This document shows positions 8,192-17,158 of a stretch of DNA of 64,000 bases, piece by piece. Below the pieces are notes generated by a model. The model saw only the letters and a list, made by a program, of their open reading frames with translations. It had not been told where the DNA came from and ran no database searches. Position 1 is the stretch's first letter; each line of letters starts with the position of its first letter. The stretch lies in contig CP046177.1 of assembly GCA_014075215.1 (NCBI GenBank), positions 2,170,501 to 2,234,500 on the forward strand. The letters run 5' to 3'. The position numbers were made by a program, and so were the translations under genes. The stretch comes from Flavobacteriaceae bacterium. Its GTDB lineage: Bacteria > Bacteroidota > Bacteroidia > Flavobacteriales > Flavobacteriaceae.

Positions 8192-11100
8192 GTGAGTTAT
8201 GAAATTGTTTTTTCAAAATTAGGTTTTGACTTTAAAAGGGATTTTGAGGCAAGAACTTTAGTGTTTGATAAGAATGATACCTTAACTCATAATCTCAAAG
8301 ATTCAGTATTTTTCTACCAAAGTCCAAATAATACCAACACTTCGTTTTATCTAATAACTACAGTATTAAATGATAAAGATACTGAAGAAATTAGAAGGTA
8401 CATTTGGAATAAAAACGATGCCGATTTGATTTTTTACTATCCAAATAATACAACAAAATTGGAGTTGTATTATGCTAAATATTCGCCAACCGTTACCAAT
8501 AAAGAAAGTCAGTTAGATGTCTTTTCTATTAATCAAAAGGATACGGATAAACTTAACAAAATAAACCATTGGCGATTTGACAGTGGAGTCTTTTGGTTCA
8601 ATTACAGCAAGCTCATTAATAAAGCTAAATACAAGGGGATTGATAAAGAACTGGTAATTACTTTAGAAACTTTAAAAAAACAATTAGACATAGCTCTGAC
8701 TAATTTAGTAGAAGAAAGTGAGCGCAATGAGGTAGTTCAAGCATTAATAGATAGAACACTCTACATAAAATATCTTGAGGATAAACACATTATTAATTCT
8801 CATTTTTACGAATACTATTTCAAAGACAATACCCTTAACTATAAAAAGTTACTAGATAATAATTCAAATGCTGACTTAAACAAGTTGTTCAAAAAAATAC
8901 ACAAGATTTTTAACAACTCACTTTTTGAATGCCCTACAATAGACATTAAATTTCTAACTCCAAATGTCAGACAATTAATATCCAACTCTTTTAATACCAA
9001 TTTAAGTACAGGACAATTAAAACTATTCCATTTTCAATTTGACATTCTCCCTATTGAGTTTATAAGCTACATTTATGAAGTTTTCTTGTCTGAGAAACAG
9101 AAAAAAAACGGGATATATTATACGCCTAAAAAATTAGCACAGTTAATTGTCGACGAGGTTATAAATGAGGACAAAATAGGTTCTGTTTTAGACCCGTCAA
9201 GTGGTTCAGGAATGTTTTTAATTGTAGGATTCCAAAGGTTATTGGAAATTGCTGGAAAACAAAATTTAGAGCCCCAAGACAGTATAGAGAAGATTAAATA
9301 TAGAACTGGGTTACTTGCTGAAAATATTTTTGGTATTGAAAAAGAACCAATTGCTAAGAGGTTTACATTATTCTCACTTTCATTACAAATTTTCAAAAAC
9401 ATTAACCCAAATGATATTAAGAATTACATAGCAAGTGAATTAAACCAAAATAACGAAATCAACCTGTTTTCTAAATACTCCTCATTTTTTGAAAACATCA
9501 AACATACCAATACACTTGATACATCTGAAAATCCGTTTGGAGATAAAAAGTTTACATACATAGTTGGCAATCCTCCATTTTTTGAAATACCTAATACTGA
9601 AGAGTATCAAACTGAGATTAAATTCCTAGAATCTTATAAAGTTACTATAGACAAAAAGACTAATAAAAAAGCACAAGATATTGTAGGAAAAGCACAGATT
9701 TCTCAATGTTTTTTCCTTAAAATCAAAGATTGGGCTAATGAGAATACAAGGCTTGGTTTTGTATCTAATAACTCTAATTTTTACAATGATAAGTCTAATG
9801 AGTTTCAAAATTATTTTTACTCTAATTACGGAATAGAAAAGGTATATGAGCTATCTCGTGTAAAAAAAATACTATTTGAAAAAGCAAAAGAAAGCATAGT
9901 AGCTTTAATTTTTACCAATAAATATCAAAACAATAAAATTGACTACTATCCAGTAGAATTAGGGCTATTTTCAGAAAAACCATTTGAATTACTGATAATT
10001 CAAGAAGACAAAATAATTCCGATTGAGCAAAGTAAATTAATTAAAAAAGAGTTAAGGTTAAGGAATTTTCTTGTAGGTAATGAGTATGATTTTGAAATAT
10101 ACAATAGTTTTAAATACAATCCTTCTCTCTCGAATTATATACTTTTGTGTAATGAAAAGTATTTTATTCACGAGGGGTTAAAAATTGTTGGAGAAAAAAC
10201 AATTTGCAAAGAATATAATATTGACAAGGATGCGTGGGAAAGTTTAAAAAGAGAACAACAATTAAGGTATTTTGAAAATTTCAGAGAGGAAAATACTTCT
10301 TCGCAAAAAAGTACTGAATTTGGATACGAATTATTGAAGCCTCGTAACGTAAGCAACTTTATTTACTCGAATGTTAGAATATTTCTCAAAGAAAGTGTAT
10401 TAAATTTTGAAAGGGGGCGAAATCCAGAAATTTATACTGGGCATAAAATAATATTCAATAGAACAGGTAAATCAATTAATTCAATATATGTAAAACAAAA
10501 AATTTATTTTGATTTTGACTTACACGTAATGAAATTAGTTGATGAAACGCTATATGATTTAGTTAATGCCATTTTAAACTCCAAATTAATAAATTACTAC
10601 ATTAATTTATTTCTAAGGAAGCGTTACATTGGCTCTTACCTCAAAATTGGAAATGATGCTATTTTGAACTTACCCCTTCCTAAAGACTTAGACCAACATT
10701 TAGTCAATCAAATTTCGGATTTAAGCCGGAAATTCACAAAAGGAGAGTATAAGTATTCTGAAAAGTCAGATGATTTAAACCAACTTATTTATGAGTTGTA
10801 TGAGTTGTCATATTGGGAAAAACAAAGAATTGAGGATTATTTTTTACCAGAAGAAAAAATAGGCAGAAAAAGAACAGCATTAAATAGCTATATAGCAACA
10901 CTAAAAGAATTATTGAGATTTTATTTTAAAAACCCGATATCTGTTGAGGAAACAACGACAGATTTTAATTTGAAAGTAGTTAAAGTCTCTTTAAACGAAA
11001 ACTCTAATACTCCTAATGTAGGAAAAACTAAAAAGTATATTCTAAATGAAATTTTTGAGCAAAACCCAAATGAAAATTTTTTAGCCAATCAAGAGAAAAT

Positions 11101-11233
11101 TTATGGTAAAGATTGTGTCTATATAATCAAAAAAGCTATCAACAAAAACTGGACAGAGACAAAGGCTTTTGAAGACGGGCAAGACTTAATAAAACGCTTA
11201 ATACCTAATGAGGATGAGGAGAGAATACATTAA
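8192..11233 (+). CDS. Eco57I-type adenine-specific DNA methyltransferase
   Basis: A 1013-residue gamma-class N6-adenine methyltransferase. The AdoMet site DPSSGSGMFLI starts at residue 334 and the catalytic NPPF starts at residue 460. The region before the methylase core is helical, and the C-terminal ~350 residues form a TaqI-like target-recognition domain with a helical end. It resembles Eco57I-type/type IIG enzymes, but I cannot see a PD-(D/E)xK nuclease in its N-terminus. The start is GTG at 8192, since a stop lies two codons upstream in frame. Its 3' end overlaps the next gene by 26 bp, which points to a two-gene restriction-modification unit. Base composition is clearly more AT-rich than the core genes, and recombinase remnants precede it, so it was probably acquired. 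Confidence 0.85.
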   Translation: MSYEIVFSKLGFDFKRDFEARTLVFDKNDTLTHNLKDSVFFYQSPNNTNTSFYLITTVLNDKDTEEIRRYIWNKNDADLIFYYPNNTTKLELYYAKYSPTVTNKESQLDVFSINQKDTDKLNKINHWRFDSGVFWFNYSKLINKAKYKGIDKELVITLETLKKQLDIALTNLVEESERNEVVQALIDRTLYIKYLEDKHIINSHFYEYYFKDNTLNYKKLLDNNSNADLNKLFKKIHKIFNNSLFECPTIDIKFLTPNVRQLISNSFNTNLSTGQLKLFHFQFDILPIEFISYIYEVFLSEKQKKNGIYYTPKKLAQLIVDEVINEDKIGSVLDPSSGSGMFLIVGFQRLLEIAGKQNLEPQDSIEKIKYRTGLLAENIFGIEKEPIAKRFTLFSLSLQIFKNINPNDIKNYIASELNQNNEINLFSKYSSFFENIKHTNTLDTSENPFGDKKFTYIVGNPPFFEIPNTEEYQTEIKFLESYKVTIDKKTNKKAQDIVGKAQISQCFFLKIKDWANENTRLGFVSNNSNFYNDKSNEFQNYFYSNYGIEKVYELSRVKKILFEKAKESIVALIFTNKYQNNKIDYYPVELGLFSEKPFELLIIQEDKIIPIEQSKLIKKELRLRNFLVGNEYDFEIYNSFKYNPSLSNYILLCNEKYFIHEGLKIVGEKTICKEYNIDKDAWESLKREQQLRYFENFREENTSSQKSTEFGYELLKPRNVSNFIYSNVRIFLKESVLNFERGRNPEIYTGHKIIFNRTGKSINSIYVKQKIYFDFDLHVMKLVDETLYDLVNAILNSKLINYYINLFLRKRYIGSYLKIGNDAILNLPLPKDLDQHLVNQISDLSRKFTKGEYKYSEKSDDLNQLIYELYELSYWEKQRIEDYFLPEEKIGRKRTALNSYIATLKELLRFYFKNPISVEETTTDFNLKVVKVSLNENSNTPNVGKTKKYILNEIFEQNPNENFLANQEKIYGKDCVYIIKKAINKNWTETKAFEDGQDLIKRLIPNEDEERIH

Positions 11234-11921
11234 AGTTCCAAAATCCTTTCCCTTACCTCTTCTTACTCTTGGTGTTTCAGAACTTAAAGAGTTAAACGAT
11301 GAATTTTGGAAAAATGAAATTTTCCATCACTTACTCGCATTTTACCAAAACTATGATACCAAAGAGTTAAAGGACAAAATTGAACGAGAAAAGAAAAAGA
11401 AGCATCCAAGAACTGAAAGAGAAATAGCAAAATTTATCCGAGTTAAGCTGAATGGAGATAGGCAATTTGGTTATATGTTTAAAGTATTTGGAGAAAGCAC
11501 TAACGATGAAGATGTAGAGGGGAATTATGATATTATTGTACATAGCACGAATTGGAAAAGCAAAGATTTTCATTTTGAATGCAAAAACTTAGATAATAGT
11601 CAAGATTTGGTAAACAAATATGTAGCCTACAATAAAGGACATTCTATATTTGACGGAGGCGTTTATCGTTACTTCAACGGAAAATATGCACAAAACTTGA
11701 ATTTTGGAGGTATGATAGGCTTTGTGTTGGAGGGTAATATATCGGAGATAAAAAATAAAATCCTAAAGAAGTTAGAAGATAAGTTTGATATTACTCCGAA
11801 AGGCGATTTGCTAAGTGTAGCAGATAATTCTATTGAAGAGAACAAATTCACTTTTGACAGCAAACACGAAAGAAAAAATAAATCATTCTTGATACATCAT
11901 TTACTGTTTGATTTTAATTAA
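11208..11921 (+). CDS. Putative restriction endonuclease, PD-(D/E)xK-like
   Basis: A 237-residue protein starting inside the end of the methyltransferase gene (26-bp overlap), so the two should be made together. I do not recognise a named family. A plausible nuclease core is visible: Asp108 in GNYDIIV followed by E124-C-K126 in HFECKNL, the D...ExK arrangement of PD-(D/E)xK nucleases, preceded by a basic helical stretch (KDKIEREKKKKHPR). Context makes cleavage partner of the methyltransferase the best guess. The gene ends 29 bp before an intact IS element, so it appears undamaged. Confidence 0.6.
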   Translation: MRMRREYIKVPKSFPLPLLTLGVSELKELNDEFWKNEIFHHLLAFYQNYDTKELKDKIEREKKKKHPRTEREIAKFIRVKLNGDRQFGYMFKVFGESTNDEDVEGNYDIIVHSTNWKSKDFHFECKNLDNSQDLVNKYVAYNKGHSIFDGGVYRYFNGKYAQNLNFGGMIGFVLEGNISEIKNKILKKLEDKFDITPKGDLLSVADNSIEENKFTFDSKHERKNKSFLIHHLLFDFN

Positions 11922-11950
11922 ATCCTATTGAAGATTACATAAAAAAGCAT

Positions 11951-13034
11951 GGCTCTAGTTAATAACAGCTATTATTTGTATATTTAATACATGAATTTAC
12001 AAGAAATAAAGCGAGGAATTTCCATGCTTTCCCAATCTGAAAGGCAGGAATTGTTAAAAGAATTGTCAACATCACCAAAAGATTCAGTTCCAACGGTAAG
12101 AAGCCAAGAATCTAGGCGTTTTTTATTAGACAATAAGTTAGGTTGTTGCGCCCATTGCTGGCATCCAAAGTATGTAAAATTTGGTATTGACAAAGGCTCT
12201 CAGCGCTATAAGTGTAAATCCTGCAAACGCAGTTTTACAGAATACACAGGTACTTGGATGGCAGGTTTGCAACATAAGGACAAGATTGATGACTACCTTG
12301 AATTAATGCTAGAAGAAAAGAGCTTAGATAAGATAAAAGTAGCCTTATCGATAAACAAGAAAACGGCTTTTGACTGGCCTCATAAGATATTAGTCCCATT
12401 ATCAGAAAACGATAAAGATGATTTTACAGGCATTACAGAAAGTGATGAGACCTTCTTTTTAAATTCAGAAAAAGGGCGACCAGTAAATCATCGGGAATCA
12501 AGAAAACGTGGTGGTAGCTCTAAAACCAAAGGCATCAGTAATGATCAAGTAGCTGTTATTGTAACCCAAGATAGAACATCTAATCCAGATATTACTGTAG
12601 CCACTATGGGAAGATTAAAGAAAATAGATATTGTAAATGCTATTGGCAGCAGAATAAAGGCAAGTAAAGCCATTTTATGTAGGGACACACATCTAAGCTA
12701 CAAAGGATTTGCAATAGACAATAAAATAGAGCATCACACTCTAAAAGGCGTCATAAAACAACGTGTCAAAAACAAAGTGTATCATATACAACATGTCAAC
12801 TCAACTCATAACAGAGTTAAGAAATGGATAGATAACAAGTTTTGGGGAGTATCTACCAAATACTTGCAACAATATTTGAACTGGTATCGCATCAAAGAAA
12901 AATTAAAATATAGAAACGATAAACTCAATGCCTTTGTAAATAAAGTGTCAGAACATATTAATGCGTATCAAAAATATCAAAATATTGGATTGAAGTATCA
13001 AAAATTAATATCAACGCAATTTTAAACTAGAGCC
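11951..13034 (+). mobile_element. Intact IS1595-family insertion sequence (1084 bp)
   Basis: Terminal inverted repeats GGCTCTAGTT (11951-11960) and AACTAGAGCC (13025-13034) bound one full-length transposase gene. The 8-bp direct repeat AAAAGCAT flanks both sides exactly (11943-11950 and 13035-13042), the usual target duplication length for this family. The perfect duplication and open frame point to a recent insertion. It landed between the restriction genes and the SRP RNA gene, about 60 bp before that gene's -7 box. Confidence 0.95.
11991..13025 (+). CDS. IS1595-family (ISXO2-like) transposase
   Basis: A 344-residue transposase. It begins with a helical segment and a zinc ribbon (CCAHC near 51-55, CKSCKRSF near 75-82) used for DNA binding, followed by the ISXO2-like DDE domain. 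Catalytic acids are visible at Asp152 (TESDETFF) and Asp232 (CRDTHLSY). The third position lies in STHNRVKKW, where Asn may replace Glu, a variant described for part of this family. The stop codon overlaps the right inverted repeat. The frame is intact, so the element is probably still mobile. Confidence 0.93.
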   Translation: MNLQEIKRGISMLSQSERQELLKELSTSPKDSVPTVRSQESRRFLLDNKLGCCAHCWHPKYVKFGIDKGSQRYKCKSCKRSFTEYTGTWMAGLQHKDKIDDYLELMLEEKSLDKIKVALSINKKTAFDWPHKILVPLSENDKDDFTGITESDETFFLNSEKGRPVNHRESRKRGGSSKTKGISNDQVAVIVTQDRTSNPDITVATMGRLKKIDIVNAIGSRIKASKAILCRDTHLSYKGFAIDNKIEHHTLKGVIKQRVKNKVYHIQHVNSTHNRVKKWIDNKFWGVSTKYLQQYLNWYRIKEKLKYRNDKLNAFVNKVSEHINAYQKYQNIGLKYQKLISTQF

Positions 13035-13100
13035 AAAAGCATTTCCAACTAGCTAATAAGATTTTTATACCATTTTAGCGGTTATACTCAAAATAGATTG

Positions 13101-13108
13101 TAAATTTG
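13101..13108 (+). promoter_or_regulatory. -7 box of the SRP RNA gene
   Basis: TAAATTTG matches the flavobacterial -7 consensus and ends five bases before the inferred 5' end of the SRP RNA. The upstream -33 region is not clear. The IS1595 insertion ends 67 bp upstream, so this box is preserved, but any element farther upstream has been displaced. Confidence 0.5.
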
Positions 13109-13112
13109 CTTC

Positions 13113-13206
13113 GGCAAGTCCTACACAACTAGCTCCCTTTGAATCCCCCAGGGCGGGAACGCAGCAAGGGTATTAGGTTGTAGCAGTGTGATGTAGATAG
13201 CTTGCC
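13113..13206 (+). ncRNA. ffs: Signal recognition particle RNA (small bacterial type)
   Basis: This is a 4.5S-like SRP RNA of about 94 nt. The conserved Ffh-binding region is seen in CCCCCAGGGCGGGAACGCAG followed by CAAGGG (13146-13170 region), including the GGAACGCAGCA core. Outer arms pair CTACAC with GTGATGTAG. The ends GGCAAG (13113-13118) and CTTGCC (13201-13206) pair and are followed by ATTTTTTA, so the closing stem doubles as the terminator. The RNA works with Ffh to target nascent membrane proteins. It is a core gene now hemmed in by mobile DNA. Confidence 0.9.
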
Positions 13207-13224
13207 ATTTTTTATGCCTTGCTG

Positions 13225-13253
13225 TTTGATTTAAAATTCTTTTCTCATATTTG
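13225..13253 (+). promoter_or_regulatory. Putative promoter of the SDR gene
   Basis: TTTG (13225-13228), a 17-bp spacer, then CATATTTG (13246-13253) fit the flavobacterial TTTG/TAnnTTTG promoter with one mismatch. The start codon lies 33 bp downstream. Confidence 0.5.
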
Positions 13254-13285
13254 TGCCGTAATAGTAATTCAATCTTTAAATAAAA

Positions 13286-14089
13286 ATGCCTAAAGTAGTT
13301 TTGGTTACCGGTGCTTCATCCGGAATAGGAAAAGCTGTTGCAACATGGTTAACTCAAAAAGGGTATACGGTATATGGAACCGGCAGAAACCCGGAAAATA
13401 TAAAAAATTATCCTTTTGAGTTGGTGGCTTTAGATGTTACTAAAATAGATACTATCCAAAAAGTGATAACTGACATTGTAACCAAAGAAGGAAAGTTGAA
13501 CGTATTAATCAATAATGCAGGAATGGGGATTACAGGCCCTGTTGAAGATACACCGACAGATGAAATGCGAAATATTTTTGATACTAATTTTTTTGGTGCT
13601 ATAGATGTAATGAAGTGTGTATTGCCACAAATGCGCAAACAACAATCCGGTTTGATTGTGAATATAACCTCCATAGCCGGCTATATGGGGTTGCCTTTCA
13701 GAGGAATCTATTCTGCAACCAAAGGGGCTCTTGAACTGGTTACGGAAGCAATGAGAATGGAAGTAAAAACGTTTGGAATTTATATTACAAATGTAGCTCC
13801 CGGAGATGTTGCCACAAATATCGCTGCCGGAAGGTATCACACACCTGTTTTTGAAAACTCGGCCTATAAAGAAAAATACCGGGAAAACCTGGAAGTAATG
13901 AACACCCATGTAAACAAAGGAATGGAACCGATGGTAATAGCAAAAAAAGTTGATGAGATTATCCGTACAAAAAAACCTAAAATACATTATAAAGTTGGCG
14001 GATTTATGGAGAAATTCTCTGTTATCTTAAAAAGAATCTTATCTGATAAATTGTATGAAAAACTATTGATGGACCATTACAAATTATAA
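13286..14089 (+). CDS. Short-chain dehydrogenase/reductase
   Basis: A 267-residue classical SDR oxidoreductase, using NAD(P)H to reduce a carbonyl or oxidise an alcohol. The cofactor motif TGASSGIG spans residues 8-15, NNAG is near 75-78, and the catalytic pair is Tyr142 and Lys146 in YSATK. The arginine after the first strand (TGRNPENI) suggests NADPH preference, as inferred from related enzymes. The substrate is not predictable. It stands alone between the SRP RNA gene and a MITE. Confidence 0.92.
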   Translation: MPKVVLVTGASSGIGKAVATWLTQKGYTVYGTGRNPENIKNYPFELVALDVTKIDTIQKVITDIVTKEGKLNVLINNAGMGITGPVEDTPTDEMRNIFDTNFFGAIDVMKCVLPQMRKQQSGLIVNITSIAGYMGLPFRGIYSATKGALELVTEAMRMEVKTFGIYITNVAPGDVATNIAAGRYHTPVFENSAYKEKYRENLEVMNTHVNKGMEPMVIAKKVDEIIRTKKPKIHYKVGGFMEKFSVILKRILSDKLYEKLLMDHYKL

Positions 14090-14166
14090 AGAATCAGTAT
14101 TGAAGTTATCTTGATTTTTTGTTAATAATTTTTATAAAGGTTTCTAAAGAGTCATTTTTTACCAGG

Positions 14167-14326
14167 GAACTCATTTAAACTTTTTGGATGTAAGCGAACA
14201 TTAGAAGTTTTTAGATATGTTGAAAGCTTTTTTGAGTTGCATAGCAGTGCTACGGAAGGAAAAAAAGATAAAAACAGAGCTAAAAACAGCAATTTTTTAG
14301 CAAATTGAAAAAGTTTAAATGAGTTC
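14167..14326 (+). mobile_element. 160-bp MITE-like element, copy 2
   Basis: It starts GAACTCATTTAAACTTTTTG and ends with the inverted copy AAAAAGTTTAAATGAGTTC. Total length is exactly 160 bp, the same as the reverse-oriented copy at 2752-2911. The flanks show a 3-bp direct repeat AGG (14164-14166 and 14327-14329). No coding frame is present. It lies 77 bp after the SDR stop codon. Confidence 0.85.
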
Positions 14327-14443
14327 AGGGTTATTCAACCTATATTTCTTCTGTAAAAAACTAAATTTTGATTAAAAAATACAACATTTAGTTTCACTTC
14401 AGTAACCACTTCGTTAGTCCATAAATTTTTTTCATTTGTTTTT

Positions 14444-15875
14444 TATTTAGCCATCCCCTGAAAACTTGATTGATATTTCTACGATGTATTAATTTCACTA
14501 GTGTTTTCAAGTCAAATAAAAACGGAAAACTGTTTAAAAAGTTGTATTTTGTTATTGCAAAAAAATCAAAATTGACTTAAAAAACAGTTTAGATGGACAA
14601 TATACTAACAAAAAAGATACAAACCCAATTGAGTAATTATTTTTCAGCAGATATGGCAATGACAAAACCAGAAAGGCGTTGTTTAAGAGATATGGTTTTA
14701 GGGGTTCTAAAATCCAAAACTGTCTTTGTCAATCAAATAGCAGCTTCGCTTAGAGAGTCCTTAAAGCTAAAAGATGTTTGCAAACGTCTTTCAGCTCAAT
14801 ATTTAAAGTTTGATTACGCAGATAAAGTTCTTGATTCTCATCTTAGATTAGCAAGTTCTAGTATTTCAAAAGATGATTTTATATTGATTGGTGGTACTGA
14901 TATTAGCAAGAAACACGCCAAATATATGGAGGGTTTAGAGTTTGTGAAAAATGGAGATACAGGAACAATAGGTCTTGGGTACAATGTTCTGAACATCAAT
15001 GCAATTAACATTCATAATGAGATAACTCCTCTTTATAGTAAAGCATATAGCTATGAAATGGGAGCATTAAGTAGTAATAATGAGATAAAGAAAGCTGTTA
15101 GATCTGTTAAAGAACATCTAGAAGATAAAGGCTGTTGGGTTTTTGATAGAGGAGCAGATACTACTATTTTGAAAGATTTCTTTATCAGTAACTCTTCACA
15201 AGCTATTATTCGCTTAAAAAAAAATACATCTCTATTATACAAACAAGAACAATATCAAGTAAATCAACTAGTCAAGAAAGTGAATTTTTCAATAACTCAG
15301 ACAGTAGTCAAAATAAAGAAAGACAAACCTGTTCTTGTTGATTATGAATTAGGAGTTGTTCCAATAGGCTATAGTATAAAAGGAACTAGTTATCCATTAT
15401 GGCTAGTAATTTCAAGAAACAAAAAACATGGAGGTCTTTGTTATTTAATGGTAAAAAGTAATCTATCTAGTGCTATAGAAGTAGCTAAATGGGCTTTTAA
15501 AGGGTATGGATTACGTTAGAAAATAGAAGAATATCACAGACACATAAAACAAGAATACAAATTGGAAGACATACAAATGAAAACTTTTGATGGAGTACAA
15601 TCTATGCTCGCTACACTTACAGTGGCCATGTTTATGATTTACAAAAAAATGAAAGCATTACATTTTAATTTGTTACTAGACGCTGGATACAACTACCTTA
15701 ACAAGTATACTATTAGAGAACTTACAAACTTTATATACTATAAAATATCAAAAGTAGTCTCAATTTTATTGATGCCTACTAGAATTAGATGGAAAATAAA
15801 CACCAACCCGCCTAAAGATAATAGCGGGCAAACCAATTTATTATTCAGCTAAAAAAAACAGGGGATGGCTAAATA
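14444..15875 (+). mobile_element. IS4-type insertion sequence with inactivated transposase
   Basis: A 17-bp inverted repeat, TATTTAGCCATCCCCTG at 14444-14460 and its complement at 15859-15875, bounds a transposase gene with the IS4 YREK signature. I could not find a convincing target duplication outside the repeats. Just before the transposase start, AAACTGTTT (14527-14535) and AAACAGTTT (14582-14590) can pair, which may limit translation from outside transcripts. Confidence 0.8.
14593..15852 (+). pseudogene. IS4-family transposase with one in-frame stop
   Basis: The frame would encode 419 residues, but codon 309 is TAG. The DDE acids are visible in GGTDISKKHAKY and WVFDRGAD, and the third sits just after the stop in KIEEYHRHIK. 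Reading through, the sequence YGLR-stop-KIEEYHRHIK matches the IS4 signature Y-(2)-R-(3)-E-(6)-K, with the stop replacing the residue after Arg, usually Trp (TGG). One base change therefore explains the loss. No other damage is seen, so inactivation is recent or readthrough occurs. Confidence 0.88.
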
Positions 15876-15984
15876 CTCATAAAAGCAGTTTAAATATGGC
15901 TAAATTTTCTATTGAAAAAGAATTATAATCCGTTACTTAAATTTTGGATCGGCTTTGTTATTTTAAAATTAAGTAACAGAATAT

Positions 15985-17064
15985 TTATATTAACCTCTCC
16001 CACTTTTCATGTAGTAAATAAGTCCTAGCTTTGTTAGAAGGATTTCCAATAATAAGAAAATCATTTTCTAGCCATTTTTTTATAAGAATAGCAGCATTTC
16101 TTTTAAAAATGCCTAAATGAATAGCTAAATCATTCGTAGTGATTTCTTTTTGTTGTAAAAATAAGTCTAGAGACATTCGCTGTTTAGCGGATAACTCTCT
16201 TAATAATTTAGAATTATCATTAGAAATACTTGTAACCTTTTTTTTAGAATTCTCTACAATATTAGAAAACGCAGTAGCCATTCCTTTGATAAAATATTCT
16301 AGAAAATCTGTTAAATCAGCCTGTTCTCTTCCCATGTAATAATTAGGGATGTCCTCTACAGCCAAAGCATCATAGTAACCATGTAAGTTTTTTGCGTAAT
16401 ACTCTTCCAAAGAATAGATTCCTTTTAACCCATAACCTCCAAAATGTAAAATATAATTAGTCATTAATCGAGCTGTTCTTCCGTTACCATCATAATAAGG
16501 ATGTATAGTCGCAAATTGATAATGAGCTAAGGCAGCTATAATTGGTACTGGGATTTTTCTATTTTCTAAAGATATATCAATCCAAGAAACTAATTCTTTC
16601 ATTAGAGTGCCAACATCAGAAGCTTCTGGGGGCATATATACAATATTGTTTGAGAGTCCGTCTTTTATTACATTTTGACCATCTCTATATGGAGTAGCAC
16701 TTTTTTTCCCATTTAAAACTAGTCCATGAATGATTTGTATTGTTTTTTCTGTTAGAAGTTTGTTGTTTTTAGTTTCAATATATTCTAATGCTTTATAATA
16801 ATTAACAACTTCTTTTTCATCTCTCTCTCGTCCAGAAAACCCACTTTTTTTTTGCGAAACAACTTCTGTTACTTGCTCCATTGTTAAACGATTCCCTTCA
16901 ATTTGTGTAGAATAGTGCGTAGCAACTAATCGAGCAGATTTTCGAAGTGAACTTAGTAGGGTTGTATTAATAGGGGTGGATTCAAATTGCTTTTTACCTT
17001 CCTCTATGGCTACTAAATTTTGTGCAATAGATAATGTGATTGTATAATTTGGCGTAAAAGGCAT
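15985..17064 (-). CDS. Fic-domain protein, class II auto-inhibited type
   Basis: A 359-residue Fic protein, expected to transfer AMP (or another nucleotide part) onto a target protein hydroxyl. The active loop HPYYDGNGRTAR lies near residues 187-198 with the catalytic His first. An N-terminal inhibitory motif STQIEGN (about 51-57) fits (S/T)xxxE(G/N), which marks class II proteins that hold themselves inactive by a Glu-Arg contact. The C-terminal ~70 residues look like a winged helix (NDLAIHLGIFKRNAAILIKKW), suggesting DNA binding or autoregulation. No separate antitoxin gene adjoins it. It sits between a broken IS and a frameshifted integrase, so it is probably island cargo. Its target is unknown. 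Confidence 0.9.
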   Translation of the reverse strand: MPFTPNYTITLSIAQNLVAIEEGKKQFESTPINTTLLSSLRKSARLVATHYSTQIEGNRLTMEQVTEVVSQKKSGFSGRERDEKEVVNYYKALEYIETKNNKLLTEKTIQIIHGLVLNGKKSATPYRDGQNVIKDGLSNNIVYMPPEASDVGTLMKELVSWIDISLENRKIPVPIIAALAHYQFATIHPYYDGNGRTARLMTNYILHFGGYGLKGIYSLEEYYAKNLHGYYDALAVEDIPNYYMGREQADLTDFLEYFIKGMATAFSNIVENSKKKVTSISNDNSKLLRELSAKQRMSLDLFLQQKEITTNDLAIHLGIFKRNAAILIKKWLENDFLIIGNPSNKARTYLLHEKWERLI

Positions 17065-17158
17065 TTATTATTTTTTATAAAAGTACAATAAAATGTAATT
17101 AAAGTGTAAATAAAACGATATTATATGTCAAATAAAATCATATTATTAACTCATTTAT

